A stretch of 64,000 nt of DNA from Streptomyces sp. MH60 (GCF_002939385.1 NZ_MULI01000004.1:124001-188000); one strand, 5' to 3'; counted from the first letter of the stretch, positions 30,658 to 40,566 are shown. Notes: a model not told the origin generated them from the sequence alone. Numbers and translations are program-made.

Positions 30658-31800
30658 TCACACCCCGGAGGAGACCTCCGCCTTCTTCTGGTCGCCGTCT
30701 CCCCCGGCCGCCGCCAGTGCGCGGTTGCGGCGCACGGAGGAGAAGAAGGACCAGCCGATCAGGGCGACGCCGACGAGACCGGTGATGATCTCGTGGATCT
30801 CGTACTGGATGGTGACCAGCAGGATCACGGCGAGGGCGCCGATGGCGTAGTGCGCGCCGTGCTCCAGGTAGACGTAGTCGTCGAGGGTGCCCTGGCGGAC
30901 CAGGTAGACCGTGAGCGAACGGACGTACATGGCGCCGATGCCCAGACCCAGGGCCATCAGGACGATGTCGTTGGTGATGGCGAAGGCACCGATGACGCCG
31001 TCGAAGGAGAACGACGCGTCCAGGACCTCCAGGTAGAGGAACATGAAGAACGCGGCCTTGCCGGCCAGCTTGACGGCCGACTTGGGCTTGCCGGTGCGCG
31101 CGGCTGCCTCTTCCTCCTCGTGCTCCCGTTCCTCCTCCTCTTCGAGTTTGTCCTCGAAGTAGCCGGAGAGACCGCCGACGATCATGTAGGTGATCAGGCC
31201 CGCGATGCCCGCCAGCAGGACCGTCTCGGCCTTGTCGGCATGGGCGCCGCCGTGCTGGTGGGCGTGGGCGCCGAAGGTGATCGCGGAGACGAGCAGCACG
31301 ATCAGGGCGATGCAGACCGACAGCATGTCGACCTTGCCGAGCTTGGCCAGCGGACGCTCCAGCCAGGCCAGCCACTTGATGTCCCGGTCCTCGAAGATGA
31401 AGTCGAGGAAGATCATCAGAAGGAACATGCCACCGAAGGCGGCGATCGACGGATGGGCGTCCGTCACCAGCTCCTGATAGCGGTCCTTGTCGGTGAGCGC
31501 GAGGTCGACGGCCTCGATCGGCCCGAGCTGGGCGCTGATCGCCACGATCACGACCGGGAAGACCAGGCGCATGCCGAACACGGCGATGAGGATGCCGATG
31601 GTGAGGAAGATCTTCTGCCAGAAGGCATTCATCTTCTTCAGGATCCCGGCGTTGACCACCGCGTTGTCGAAGGACAGCGAGATCTCCATGATGGAGAGGA
31701 TCGCGACGATGCCGAAGGCGGTCCACCCCCCGTAGAAGACCGCCGCGACCAGGCCGAGCGCGGTGACCGCGAACGACCAGCCGAAGGTTTTCAGAAGCAC
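30658..31800 (-). CDS. DUF475/TerC-superfamily integral membrane protein
   Basis: A 380-aa protein with about nine membrane helices. It has the two TerC-like acidic signatures: MEISLSFDNAVVNA near the N-terminus and LEVLDASFSFDGVIGAFA in the second half. In the TerC superfamily these intramembrane acidic residues are proposed to bind metal. Between halves is a highly charged cytosolic loop (EDKLEEEEEREHEEEE). The family partners TerD proteins; two terD genes lie immediately upstream on the same strand (50-bp gap). Confidence 0.9.
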   Translation of the reverse strand: MLLKTFGWSFAVTALGLVAAVFYGGWTAFGIVAILSIMEISLSFDNAVVNAGILKKMNAFWQKIFLTIGILIAVFGMRLVFPVVIVAISAQLGPIEAVDLALTDKDRYQELVTDAHPSIAAFGGMFLLMIFLDFIFEDRDIKWLAWLERPLAKLGKVDMLSVCIALIVLLVSAITFGAHAHQHGGAHADKAETVLLAGIAGLITYMIVGGLSGYFEDKLEEEEEREHEEEEAAARTGKPKSAVKLAGKAAFFMFLYLEVLDASFSFDGVIGAFAITNDIVLMALGLGIGAMYVRSLTVYLVRQGTLDDYVYLEHGAHYAIGALAVILLVTIQYEIHEIITGLVGVALIGWSFFSSVRRNRALAAAGGDGDQKKAEVSSGV

Positions 31801-31849
31801 TGGCTACCCAATCGTGTGTGTACGGGGCTCCCCCGCGCCGTACTCGGCT

Positions 31850-32425
31850 TTACGAAACGTTGACTCCGAAGTCTAGAGCGATGCCCCGAAGCCCCGACGC
31901 GTACCCCTGCCCCACTGCACGGAACTTCCACTCGCCCTGGTAGCGGTAGAGCTCGCCGAAGATCATCGCGGTCTCCGTGGAGGCGTCCTCGCTGAGGTCG
32001 TAGCGGGCCAGCTCCTGGCCGTCGGCCTGGTTGACGACCCGGATGAAGGCGTTGCTGACCTGGCCGAAGGTCTGGCCGCGCTCGTCGGCCATGTGGATCG
32101 AGACCGGGAAGACGATCTTGTCGCAGTGGGCCGGCACCTTGGAGAGGTCGACCAGCAGCGACTCGTCGTCGCCGTCACCCTCGCCGGTGAGGTTGTCGCC
32201 GGTGTGCTCGATCGAGCCGTCCGGGCTCTTGAGCTGGTTGTAGAAGACGAACCACTCGTCGCCGAGCACCCGGCCGCTGCTGCACACGAGTGCGCTCGCG
32301 TCGAGGTCGAAGGGTGCTCCGGTGGTGGAACGCGCGTCCCAGCCGAGCCCGACCAGTACCTGTGTGAGGTTCGGTGCGGCCTTGGACAGGGAGACGTTGC
32401 CGCCCTTGGCAAGCGTGACGCCCAT
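31850..32425 (-). CDS. terD: TerD-family protein (second tandem copy)
   Basis: A 191-aa canonical Ter[16 protein letters not shown] start, [27 protein letters not shown] and GEGDGDDE, the acidic Ca2+-binding loops. The [25 protein letters not shown] end is complete. GGGAGGG precedes ATG 32425. It is very similar in sequence to the adjacent copy at 32521, showing a recent tandem duplication. TerD proteins are cytosolic Ca2+-binding stress proteins; in Streptomyces they have been tied to calcium homeostasis and development. Confidence 0.93.
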   Translation of the reverse strand: MGVTLAKGGNVSLSKAAPNLTQVLVGLGWDARSTTGAPFDLDASALVCSSGRVLGDEWFVFYNQLKSPDGSIEHTGDNLTGEGDGDDESLLVDLSKVPAHCDKIVFPVSIHMADERGQTFGQVSNAFIRVVNQADGQELARYDLSEDASTETAMIFGELYRYQGEWKFRAVGQGYASGLRGIALDFGVNVS

Positions 32426-32520
32426 GGTGATGGTCCCTCCCCGGGTGATGGTTCTTGGGTTTCCTGCGCGTCCGGCGCCGCACGTAAACCGTGCGGCGCC
32501 GGACGTGTCGAGACAGTCGC

Positions 32521-33096
32521 TCAGACGTTCACGCCGAAGTCCTGGGCGATGCCGCGCAGGCCGGAGGCGTAGCCCTGGCCGATGGCGCGGAACTTCCACT
32601 CCGCGCCGTGGCGGTACAGCTCGCCGAAGACCATGGCGGTCTCCGTGGAGGCGTCCTCGCTCAGGTCGTAGCGGGCGATCTCGGCCTCGCCGGCCTGGTT
32701 GACGACGCGGATGAACGCGTTGCGCACCTGGCCGAAGGACTGCTGGCGGTTCTCGGCGTCGTAGATCGAGACCGGGAAGACGATCTTCTCGATGTCGGCG
32801 GGGACCGTGGCGAGGTTGATCTTGATCTGCTCGTCGTCGCCCTCGCCCTCACCGGTGATGTTGTCGCCGGTGTGCTCGACCGATCCGTCCGGGCTCTTCA
32901 GGTTGTTGAAGAAGATGAAGTGCGCGTCGCTGGCGACCTTGCCGCCGCTGTTCAGCAGCAGCGCGCTGGCGTCGAGGTCGAAGTCGGTACCGGTGGTGGT
33001 GCGGATGTCCCACCCCAGACCGACGATGACCGCGGTCAGGCCGGGGGCCTCCTTGGTCAGCGAAACGTTGCCGCCCTTGCTGAGGCTGACTCCCAC
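32521..33096 (-). CDS. terD: TerD-family protein (first tandem copy)
   Basis: A 191-aa canonical TerD with [44 protein letters not shown] and GEGEGDDE. It shares the same length and nearly every motif with the next gene, 95 bp downstream. This is the first gene of the likely terD-terD-DUF475-terA unit. The upstream gap (33097-33237) has an AGGATC-type element with dyad sequence GGATC-N8-GATCC around 33145-33170 that may be promoter or operator. Confidence 0.93.
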   Translation of the reverse strand: MGVSLSKGGNVSLTKEAPGLTAVIVGLGWDIRTTTGTDFDLDASALLLNSGGKVASDAHFIFFNNLKSPDGSVEHTGDNITGEGEGDDEQIKINLATVPADIEKIVFPVSIYDAENRQQSFGQVRNAFIRVVNQAGEAEIARYDLSEDASTETAMVFGELYRHGAEWKFRAIGQGYASGLRGIAQDFGVNV

Positions 33097-33237
33097 GAGT
33101 CCTCCATTGGTGTCCAGGGGCGGGGTGCCCCGTAGTGCGTGGATATCGGATCAACGAGTCGATCCTAGTGACGGGTTCCCGCGCCCCGCAGTCCCCGGAG
33201 CCGACAAATCACGTGGTGTCGGCCCGGCGGGCGACGG

Positions 33238-33696
33238 TCACAGGGCGTCGAGCGCCTTCACGTACTCGGTCAGGTCACGGGCGTCCGGCAGACCGTTGAC
33301 CACGGTCCAGCGCACGACGCCCTCCTGGTCGATCACGAAGGTGCCGCGAACGGCGCAACCCTTGTCCTCGTCGAAGACGCCGTAGGCGCGCGAGACGTTG
33401 CCGTGCGGCCAGAAGTCGGACAGCAGGGGGTACTCCAGGCCCTCCTGCTCGGCGAAGACGCGCAGGGTGTGGATGGAGTCGTTGGAGACGGCGAGCACCT
33501 GGGTGTCACGGTCGGAGAACTGCGGCAGGTTGTCGCGCACCTCGCAGAGCTCGCCGGTGCACACACCGGTGAAGGCGAAGGGGTAGAAGAGCAGCACGAC
33601 GTTCTTCCGGCCGCGGAACTCGGACAGCCGGACGGCCCTGCCGTGGTTGTCCTTGAGTTCGAAGTCGGGGGCCTTGTCGCCGACCTGGATCGCCAT
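33238..33696 (-). CDS. ahpE: AhpE-type peroxiredoxin
   Basis: A 152-aa thioredoxin-fold peroxidase. Peroxidatic Cys46 lies in [12 protein letters not shown], with a second Cys at 51. The upstream Thr/Pro of the active site (YPFAFTG) and a conserved Arg in AVRGTFVID complete the catalytic set. Length and motif fit the AhpE/BCP group. It sits with DUF3052 and aceE, as in Mycobacterium, where ahpE, a DUF3052 gene and aceE are neighbours. It reduces peroxides using thiol or mycoredoxin-like partners. Confidence 0.9.
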   Translation of the reverse strand: MAIQVGDKAPDFELKDNHGRAVRLSEFRGRKNVVLLFYPFAFTGVCTGELCEVRDNLPQFSDRDTQVLAVSNDSIHTLRVFAEQEGLEYPLLSDFWPHGNVSRAYGVFDEDKGCAVRGTFVIDQEGVVRWTVVNGLPDARDLTEYVKALDAL

Positions 33697-33838
33697 GTCC
33701 CGTTCGTCCCTTCAGCAGGAGGTTTTCCGTGATGCGCTGGAAACACCCTACGCAGGGACGGTCGCGGACCCGCGGACGGGCCGACAGCGGTCGGCTGCCG
33801 GCCCGTCCGGGGTCCGGGGTGTCACGGAGCCCGGCGGG

Positions 33839-34276
33839 CTACCGCTTGGACTTGGCGGCCTTGGGCGTCGCCAGCCGGCTGCCGCTCCAGTCCTTGCCGA
33901 CGCTGACGCTCTTGGACGCCGTCAGTCCGGCGGTCGTCGAGGCTTCCGAGATGTCACTGGCCTCGACGTAACCGTCACGGCCGGTCTTCGGCGTGAGAAG
34001 GAGGATCGACCCGCCCTCTTCGATGTACGTGGTGGCATCCACCAGCGCATCCGTCAGGTCGCCGTCGTCGTCACGGAACCACAGCACGACGGCATCGGCC
34101 ACGTCCTCGTAGTCCTCGTCCACCAGCTCGCCCTCGACGGCGCCCTCAATGGCCTCGCGGAGCTCCTGGTCGACGTCGTCGTCGTAGCCGATCTCCTGGA
34201 CCACCTGCCCGGGCTGGAAACCCAGCCTGGCGGCAGGGTTCGTCCGCTCCTCCGCGTGGTCCGCGGTCGCGCTCAC
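33839..34276 (-). CDS. DUF3052 conserved actinobacterial protein
   Basis: A 145-aa protein. GTG 34276 is preferred because AGGAGG lies 5 nt upstream. The sequence NPAARLGFQPGQVVQEIGYDDDVDQELREAI and the acidic middle DEDYEDVADAVVLWFRDDDGDLTDAL identify DUF3052. The family is found next to aceE across Actinobacteria; its biochemical role is unknown. It is divergent from aceE and 142 bp upstream of ahpE on the same strand. Confidence 0.9.
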   Translation of the reverse strand: MSATADHAEERTNPAARLGFQPGQVVQEIGYDDDVDQELREAIEGAVEGELVDEDYEDVADAVVLWFRDDDGDLTDALVDATTYIEEGGSILLLTPKTGRDGYVEASDISEASTTAGLTASKSVSVGKDWSGSRLATPKAAKSKR

Positions 34277-34698
34277 GGGTTGCCTCCTGATCATGTTTCG
34301 GTAGATGTCTTCAGCCACGCGCGTGCGCGAAGCTTGGCCGTAGTCCACACGGGCGGGACGGATCGCGCAAGTACCCGGCGTCTGGGACCGCCGAAACGGT
34401 GACGATCCCGGCCGTGTCGTCGCAACTCCAGCCATGCCGTCCAGCCCGAAGGTGACGTACACCACACCTATCTGCCCCGTTTGCGTATTTGGGAACCATG
34501 TGTGGGTACGAGACTCGAATGAACGTGCCCCCGATCCTCACGGGAGAACCGGTTACCCCACGGTACAGATGACGATCGCCCCCGCGAGGTACACGATGGG
34601 GAACCGGCGGGGGAAACGGCGCAGGAACCCGGAGAGAATCCCGGTAGGAAACCCGGCAAGGCACCGGAAATACGGCCCTCTGACAGCGAAGGAACAGC
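34277..34698. promoter_or_regulatory. Divergent DUF3052/aceE control region with GAA-CCCGG repeats
   Basis: A 422-bp gene-free region. Near aceE are three direct repeats: GAACCCGG (34625-34632), GAATCCCGG (34636-34644) and GAAACCCGG (34648-34656), spaced about 11-12 bp, i.e. on one face of the helix. They end ~43 bp before the aceE start and could bind a regulator as an array. AAGGA(A) before GTG 34699 is the ribosome site. No other element is certain. Confidence 0.5.
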
Positions 34699-37455
34699 GT
34701 GGCTTCCGCATCCGATCGCAGTGATCGCAGTCCGATCATCATTGGCGGCCTTCCGAGTCAGGTCCCTGACTTCGATCCCGAGGAAACCCAGGAGTGGCTC
34801 GACTCCCTCGACGCCGCCGTCGACGAGCGCGGCCGGGAGCGGGCCCGGTACCTGATGCTGCGGCTGATCGAGCGGGCCCGCGAGAAGCGCGTGGCCGTGC
34901 CCGAGATGCGCAGCACGGACTACGTCAACACCATCCCGACCAAGAGCGAGCCGTTCTTCCCCGGCAACGAGGAGATCGAGCGCAAGATCCTCAACGCCAC
35001 CCGCTGGAACGCGGCGGTGATGGTCTCGCGCGCGCAGCGGCCCGGCATCGGCGTCGGCGGCCACATCGCCACCTTCGCCTCCTCCGCCTCGCTGTACGAC
35101 GTGGGCTTCAACCACTTCTTCCGGGGCAAGGACGAGGGCGACGGCGGCGACCAGGTCTTCTTCCAGGGGCACGCCTCCCCCGGCATCTACGCGCGCGCCT
35201 ACCTGCTGGACCGGCTCAGCGAGGAGCACCTGGACGGCTTCCGCCAGGAGAAGTCCAAGGCGCCGCACATGCTGTCGTCGTACCCGCACCCGCGGTCGAT
35301 GCCGGACTTCTGGGAGTTCCCGACGGTCTCCATGGGCCTCGGCCCGATCGGCGCGATCTTCCAGGCGCGGATGAACCGCTACATGCACGCGCGCGGGATC
35401 GCGGACACGTCCAAGTCGCACGTGTGGGCCTTCCTCGGCGACGGCGAGATGGACGAGCCGGAGTCGCTGGGCCAGCTGTCCATCGCGGCCCGGGAGGGCC
35501 TGGACAACCTGACCTTCGTGGTCAACTGCAACCTCCAGCGCCTGGACGGCCCGGTGCGCGGCAACGGGAAGATCATCCAGGAGCTGGAGTCGATCTTCCG
35601 GGGCGCCGGCTGGAACGTGATCAAGCTGGTCTGGGACCGCACCTGGGACCCGCTGCTCGCCCAGGACCGCGACGGCGTGCTGGTCAACCGCATGAACACG
35701 ACCCCGGACGGCCAGTTCCAGACGTACGCCACCGAGTCCGGCGCGTACATCCGCGACCACTTCTTCGGCGACGACCACCGGCTGCGCGCGATGGTCGAGA
35801 ACATGACCGACGACCAGATCCTGCACCTGGGCCGCGGCGGTCACGACCACCGGAAGATCTACGCGGCGTACAAGGCGGCGCTGGAGCACAAGGGCCAGCC
35901 GACGGTGATCCTGGCCAAGACGATCAAGGGCTGGACGCTGGGTCCGAACTTCGAGGGCCGCAACGCCACGCACCAGATGAAGAAGCTGACGGTCGACGAC
36001 CTCAAACGCTTCCGCGACCGGCTGCACCTGCCGATCTCCGACAAGGAGCTGGAGTCCGGTCCGCCGCCGTACTACCACCCGGGCCGGGACACCGAGGAGA
36101 TGCAGTACATGCACGACCGGCGCCTGGGCTGCGGCGGGTACGTGCCGACCCGCGTCGTCCGCTCGAAGCCGCTCCCCCTGCCGGACGACAAGACGTACGC
36201 GACCGTGAAGAAGGGGTCGGGTCAGCAGTCCATCGCGACGACGATGGCCTTTGTGCGACTGCTGAAGGACCTCATGCGGGACAAGGAGATCGGCAAGCGG
36301 TTCGTGCTGATCGCGCCGGACGAGTACCGCACGTTCGGCATGGACTCGTTCTTCCCGAGCGCGAAGATCTACAACCCGCTCGGACAGCAGTACGAGTCCG
36401 TGGACCGCGATCTGCTGCTCGCCTACAAGGAGGCGCCGAACGGGCAGATGCTGCACGACGGCATCTCCGAGGCCGGCTGCACGGCCTCGCTGATCGCGGC
36501 GGGCTCGGCCTACGCCACGCACGGCGAGCCGCTCATCCCGGTGTACGTCTTCTACTCGATGTTCGGTTTCCAGCGCACCGGCGACCAGTTCTGGCAGATG
36601 GGCGACCAGTTGGCGCGCGGTTTCGTCCTGGGCGCGACCGCGGGCCGTACGACGCTGACCGGTGAGGGCCTCCAGCACGCGGACGGCCACTCGCAGTTGC
36701 TGGCCTCGACCAACCCGGCGTGCGTGGCGTACGACCCCGCCTTCGGGTTCGAGATCGCGCACATCGTCAAGGACGGGCTGCGCCGGATGTACGGCGGGGA
36801 CGAGCGGCACCCGCACGGCGAGGACGTCTTCTACTACCTCACCGTCTACAACGAGCCCATCCGGCACCCGGCCGAGCCCGAGAACGTGGACGTCGAGGGC
36901 ATCCTCAAGGGCGTGTACCGCTTCAGCGAGGGCACGGGCGGCTCGATCCCGGCGCAGATCATGGCGTCGGGCGTCGCGGTGCCGTGGGCGGTGGAGGCGC
37001 AGCGCATCCTCGCCGACGAGTGGAACGTGCGTGCCGACGTCTGGTCGGCGACCTCCTGGAACGAGCTGCGGCGCGAGGCGGTGGCCTGCGAGGAGCACAA
37101 CCTGCTGCACCCCGAGGAGGAGCAGCAGGTCCCGTACGTGACCCGCAAGCTGGCGGGCGCGCAGGGGCCGTTCGTGGCGGTGTCCGACTGGATGCGGTCG
37201 GTGCCGGACCAGATCGCGCGCTGGGTGCCGGGGACGTACCAGTCGCTGGGCGCGGACGGGTTCGGCTTCGCGGACACGCGGGGGGCGGCGCGGCGGTTCT
37301 TCCACATCGACGCGGAGTCGATCGTGGTGGGCGTGCTGAGCGAGCTGGCGCGGGAGGGGAAGGTCGACCGGTCGGTGCTGAAGCAGGCGATCGACCGGTA
37401 CCGGCTGCTCGACGTGAGGGCGGCGGACCCGGGAGTGGCCGGCGGGGACGCGTAG
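34699..37455 (+). CDS. aceE: Pyruvate dehydrogenase E1 component, homodimeric type
   Basis: A 918-aa protein from GTG 34699. It matches homodimeric AceE over its full length: [12 protein letters not shown] near the N-terminus, the ThDP motif from GDGEMDEP (starting G247) to [23 protein letters not shown], and the C-terminal [16 protein letters not shown]. It decarboxylates pyruvate and acetylates lipoyl E2, feeding acetyl-CoA to the TCA cycle and to the fatty-acid synthase genes encoded ~10 kb downstream. A strong hairpin follows. Confidence 0.97.
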   Translation: MASASDRSDRSPIIIGGLPSQVPDFDPEETQEWLDSLDAAVDERGRERARYLMLRLIERAREKRVAVPEMRSTDYVNTIPTKSEPFFPGNEEIERKILNATRWNAAVMVSRAQRPGIGVGGHIATFASSASLYDVGFNHFFRGKDEGDGGDQVFFQGHASPGIYARAYLLDRLSEEHLDGFRQEKSKAPHMLSSYPHPRSMPDFWEFPTVSMGLGPIGAIFQARMNRYMHARGIADTSKSHVWAFLGDGEMDEPESLGQLSIAAREGLDNLTFVVNCNLQRLDGPVRGNGKIIQELESIFRGAGWNVIKLVWDRTWDPLLAQDRDGVLVNRMNTTPDGQFQTYATESGAYIRDHFFGDDHRLRAMVENMTDDQILHLGRGGHDHRKIYAAYKAALEHKGQPTVILAKTIKGWTLGPNFEGRNATHQMKKLTVDDLKRFRDRLHLPISDKELESGPPPYYHPGRDTEEMQYMHDRRLGCGGYVPTRVVRSKPLPLPDDKTYATVKKGSGQQSIATTMAFVRLLKDLMRDKEIGKRFVLIAPDEYRTFGMDSFFPSAKIYNPLGQQYESVDRDLLLAYKEAPNGQMLHDGISEAGCTASLIAAGSAYATHGEPLIPVYVFYSMFGFQRTGDQFWQMGDQLARGFVLGATAGRTTLTGEGLQHADGHSQLLASTNPACVAYDPAFGFEIAHIVKDGLRRMYGGDERHPHGEDVFYYLTVYNEPIRHPAEPENVDVEGILKGVYRFSEGTGGSIPAQIMASGVAVPWAVEAQRILADEWNVRADVWSATSWNELRREAVACEEHNLLHPEEEQQVPYVTRKLAGAQGPFVAVSDWMRSVPDQIARWVPGTYQSLGADGFGFADTRGAARRFFHIDAESIVVGVLSELAREGKVDRSVLKQAIDRYRLLDVRAADPGVAGGDA

Positions 37456-37464
37456 GACGTGACG

Positions 37465-37491
37465 CCGGCCGCCGTGTCCCACGGCGGCCGG
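37465..37491 (+). terminator. Hairpin terminator of aceE
   Basis: CCGGCCGCCGTG (37465-37476) and CACGGCGGCCGG (37480-37491) form a perfect 12-bp stem with a 3-nt loop, 10 bp after the aceE stop. Confidence 0.85.
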
Positions 37492-37570
37492 TGCCGTACA
37501 TGGCTCACCCCCGTCCGTAACGGGCGGGGGTGGGGAACATCCGGGCGACAGGTGAAGCCGCCGTACGGCC

Positions 37571-37876
37571 CTAGAACACGCCGTAGCCCGGAGTCGTCGC
37601 TCCGATGAGCCCGATGAGCGCCAGGAGCGTGTCGATGGCTCCCAGGACCAGGGCGACCACGGCCGGGACCGGGCGGGAACCCGCCCAGCTGCGGCCCATC
37701 GCGAGCCAGCCGCAGACGATCGCCGCGGGGCCGAGAACGATGCCCAGCGCGAAGAAACCGGCGACCGCGCAGACGACTCCCACGATCGCGAGGGTCGCGC
37801 GGTCCGGCCCGGTCCGTGACCACGTCCGGCCACGTGAGCGGGGGTGCCTGCGCGATCCCTGTCCGAAGCTCGCCAT
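37571..37876 (-). CDS. Small two-helix membrane protein (DUF4190-like)
   Basis: A 101-aa protein; start ATG 37876 with AGGGAG upstream. A basic N-terminus (SRRHPRSRGR) precedes two hydrophobic segments: LAIVGVVCAVAGFFALGIVLGPAAIVCGWLAMGRSW and AVVALVLGAIDTLLALIGLIG, joined by a short loop. This is the common DUF4190 layout, small membrane proteins of unknown role. It is convergent with aceE. Confidence 0.75.
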   Translation of the reverse strand: MASFGQGSRRHPRSRGRTWSRTGPDRATLAIVGVVCAVAGFFALGIVLGPAAIVCGWLAMGRSWAGSRPVPAVVALVLGAIDTLLALIGLIGATTPGYGVF

Positions 37877-38061
37877 CGTCAACTCCCTGAACTCTCCGTG
37901 GAGTTCGGGTACCCCCGTACGGCGTGTCATGCCTGCTTCGAACGTGCTGCCTGCGCGCCGCCCCCCTCCGGCAGCGCGCCGCAGCCTCTCGCCCTCCGTG
38001 CCCTGCGGAGGACTTGACCCACTGTGACCTGCGGTGTCCGGCGGAGGGGAGGGTTCGCGGG

Positions 38062-38097
38062 CCCCGTCACCCTGATGGACGAACCAGGGTGCCGGGG
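38062..38097 (-). terminator. Hairpin terminator of the MFS exporter gene
   Basis: CCCCGTCACCCTG (38062-38074) pairs with CAGGGTGCCGGGG (38085-38097) except for one central mismatch, with a 10-nt loop. It lies just past the MFS stop on the minus strand. Confidence 0.65.
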
Positions 38098-38153
38098 CCG
38101 GGAATGCGCGGGCCCGCGGACCTCGGGGGCGCGGATCACCTCATGGGCGCGGG

Positions 38154-39764
38154 TCAGATGTGTCCGACGCCCGTGCCCGCCTCCGCGTTGTCGCCCCGCT
38201 TGGTGAGGAAGGCGACGAACACCGCCACGACCGCGACCCCGGCGGCCACGAGCGAGGCCAGGCTCATGCCGGAGATGAAGGTGTCGTGGGCGACGTTCGC
38301 GATCTTCCCGGCGACCTCGGCGGGGGTGCCCTCCGCCACCGGCGGAACGCCGACCCGGACCGCCTCGGACGCCTGGTGCGCCTGTTCCGGCGTCAGCTCG
38401 GGCAGGCCCGCGTCCGCCCAGTTGCCCGGGAGGTCGCTGTCGACCTTGGAGGCCATCACGGCGCCCAGCACGGCCGTGCCGAGGCTGCCGCCGATCTGCA
38501 TCGCCGCCTGCTGGAGACCGCCGGCCACGCCGGAGAGCTCCATCGGCGCGTTGCCGACGATGACCTCGGTGGCGCCGACCATGACGGGCGCCAGCCCGAG
38601 GCCCAGCAGGGCGAACCAGATCGACATCACACCGCTGCCGGTGTCCGTCTCGAGCGTGGAGATGCCGAACATGGCGACCGCGGTGCACGCCATGCCGCCG
38701 GCCAGCGGGATGCGCGGGCCGACCTTGGTGATCATCGCACCGGCCAGCGGCGAGGCGACGATCATCATGCCGGTGAGCGGCAGCAGGTGCAGACCGGCGT
38801 CGACCGGGCTCATGCCGTGGACGTTCTGCAGGTAGAAGGTGACGAAGAACAGGCCGCCCATGAAGGCGATGGCCATCAGGACCATCAGGACCACACCGGC
38901 CGACAGCGGCACCGAGCGGAACATCGCCAGCGGGATCAGCGGCTCCTTGACCTTGGTCTCCCAGACGGAGAACAGGGCGAAGCCCACCACCGACCCGCCG
39001 ATGTACAGCCAGGTCTGGCCGGAGCCCCAGCCCCACTCGGGAGCCTTGATCAGCGCCCAGACGAGCGCGAACATCGAGGCCGACAGCAGCACGATGCCGA
39101 GGATGTCGAAGGAGCGCGGCGCGTTCTCGGCCCGGTGGTCGAGCAGGATCATGACGCCGAGCACGACGGCCACGACGCCCACCGGCACGTTGATGAAGAA
39201 CACGGACTGCCAGTTGACGTGCTCGACCAGCACGCCGCCGAGGATCGGGCCGGCCGCGGTGGAGGCGCCGATGACCATGCCCCAGATGCCGATGGCCATG
39301 TTGAGCTTCTCGGCCGGGAAGGTGGCCCGCAGCAGGCCGAGCGCGGCCGGCATCAGCAGCGCGCCGAACAGGCCCTGGAAGACACGGAAGACGATGACCG
39401 CCCCGATACTGCCGGACAGTCCGATGGCACCGGAGGAGACCGCGAAGCCCGCCACGCCGATGAGGAAGGTCTGCCGGTGGCCGAAGCGGTCACCGAGCTT
39501 GCCCGCGGTGATCAGGGCGACCGCGAGGGCGAGGAAGTAGGCGTTGGTGATCCACTGGACGTCCGCGAGACTGGCGCCCAGATCGTTCTGGATGGCGGGG
39601 TTGGCGATCGCCACGATGGTGCCGTCCAGGGCCACCATCATGACCCCGACCGCGACGGTGACGAGGGTGACCCACGGATGGCCGCGCCATCCCTTGGCGG
39701 GCGGTGAATCCGCCGGTGCTCCGTCACCCGGCCCCGGCTTGCCGAGCGTGGTCTGACTAGTCAT
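38154..39764 (-). CDS. DHA2 (EmrB/QacA-like) MFS drug exporter
   Basis: A 536-aa, 14-helix exporter. It carries MMVALDGTIVAIANPAI (motif D1), GKLGDRFGHRQ (motif A) and GASTAAGPILGGVL (motif C, antiporters). Start ATG 39764 lies 7 nt after the -10 TAGCCT, which has a TTGTCA -35 at 18-bp spacing, so the transcript looks leaderless. It is divergent from a TetR regulator gene with dyad sites between, the usual drug-inducible layout. Confidence 0.9.
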   Translation of the reverse strand: MTSQTTLGKPGPGDGAPADSPPAKGWRGHPWVTLVTVAVGVMMVALDGTIVAIANPAIQNDLGASLADVQWITNAYFLALAVALITAGKLGDRFGHRQTFLIGVAGFAVSSGAIGLSGSIGAVIVFRVFQGLFGALLMPAALGLLRATFPAEKLNMAIGIWGMVIGASTAAGPILGGVLVEHVNWQSVFFINVPVGVVAVVLGVMILLDHRAENAPRSFDILGIVLLSASMFALVWALIKAPEWGWGSGQTWLYIGGSVVGFALFSVWETKVKEPLIPLAMFRSVPLSAGVVLMVLMAIAFMGGLFFVTFYLQNVHGMSPVDAGLHLLPLTGMMIVASPLAGAMITKVGPRIPLAGGMACTAVAMFGISTLETDTGSGVMSIWFALLGLGLAPVMVGATEVIVGNAPMELSGVAGGLQQAAMQIGGSLGTAVLGAVMASKVDSDLPGNWADAGLPELTPEQAHQASEAVRVGVPPVAEGTPAEVAGKIANVAHDTFISGMSLASLVAAGVAVVAVFVAFLTKRGDNAEAGTGVGHI

Positions 39765-39879
39765 ACCGCTGAGGCTAATGACAGCCACTGACAGTTGACA
39801 AACCAATTCACCGGTCAGTAACTGACACGACATCGCCCGTATAGCCTGAACTGCGCAAACCGTATGAAGGAGAGAACTT
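39765..39879. promoter_or_regulatory. Divergent MFS/TetR promoter-operator region
   Basis: For the MFS gene (minus): TTGTCA (39800-39795) - 18 bp - TAGCCT, then 7 nt to ATG. A 13-bp palindrome GTCAGTAACTGAC is at 39814-39826, and ACTGACAGT (39787-39795) plus repeated TGACAG units overlap the MFS spacer and -35. These are good TetR operator candidates. For tetR (plus): TATAGCCT near 39840-39847 may be the -10, and AAGGAGAG is the ribosome site. Confidence 0.6.
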
Positions 39880-40566
39880 TTGAAGGTGGCCGGCAGCTCG
39901 CCGCCGTCGGAGACCGCGGCATCCGCGGCCTCCCGTCCCGGCCTGCGTGAACTCAAGAAGCAGCGCACCCGGGACCTGCTGCTGCGCTCCGCCCTCGAAC
40001 TGTTCACCGAGCGCGGTTACGAGGAGACGACCGTCGACGACATCGCCGAGGCCGCCGACGTCTCGCAGCGCACCTTCTTCCGCTACTTCGCCTCCAAGGA
40101 GGACGCGGCGTTCTTCGTGGCACGGCTCGCGGAGTCGCACTTCATGGAGGCCGTGCTCGCCCGCCCGCCCGAGGAGGCGCCCCTGGACGCGCTGCGCCTG
40201 GCCCTCACGGAGAGCTGGGGCACCATCGGCGAGGCCGTCGAGCAGCTGGTCCCGCTGGAGCTGCACATGCGCTTCTACCGGGTGATCGAGTCGACGCCCG
40301 CGCTGCTCGCCGCCCACCTGCGGCGCGCCACGGAGCTGGAGGAGCGGATCGCCCGCGTCATCGCGGCCCGCGAGGGGCTCGACCTGGACGCGGACCCGCG
40401 GCCCCGCGTGGTCGTGGCCGTCTTCGGAGCGGTGATGCGGGTGACCGAACGGATCTGGTCGGCGCGCGACGACGCCGGCCTGGCGGCCCTGCGCGATCTG
40501 ACGGCCGCTTACCTCGACCAGGTGGCGCCCGCGCTCACCGGGAACTGGCACCGCTCCGAAACGTGA
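39880..40566 (+). CDS. TetR-family transcriptional regulator
   Basis: A 228-aa protein from TTG 39880, ~6 nt after AAGGAGAG. The HTH (~30-75) reads RDLLLRSALELFTERGYEETTVDDIAEAADVSQRTFFRYFASKEDAAF, a textbook TetR DNA-binding domain. The C-terminal ligand domain is ~145 residues, with an AcrR-type helical pattern. Divergent from the DHA2 exporter; likely represses it and itself through the shared dyads. The ligand is unknown. Confidence 0.93.
   Translation: MKVAGSSPPSETAASAASRPGLRELKKQRTRDLLLRSALELFTERGYEETTVDDIAEAADVSQRTFFRYFASKEDAAFFVARLAESHFMEAVLARPPEEAPLDALRLALTESWGTIGEAVEQLVPLELHMRFYRVIESTPALLAAHLRRATELEERIARVIAAREGLDLDADPRPRVVVAVFGAVMRVTERIWSARDDAGLAALRDLTAAYLDQVAPALTGNWHRSET

Noticed and set aside
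23977..33096. Calling the locus a tellurite-resistance determinant
   Set aside because: TerD/TerC-like genes in Streptomyces are linked to calcium and stress; no tellurite phenotype can be inferred from sequence.
34468..37833. 1121-codon minus-strand open frame
   Set aside because: Entirely antisense to aceE, with Arg/Val/His-rich composition and no domain; aceE is certain.
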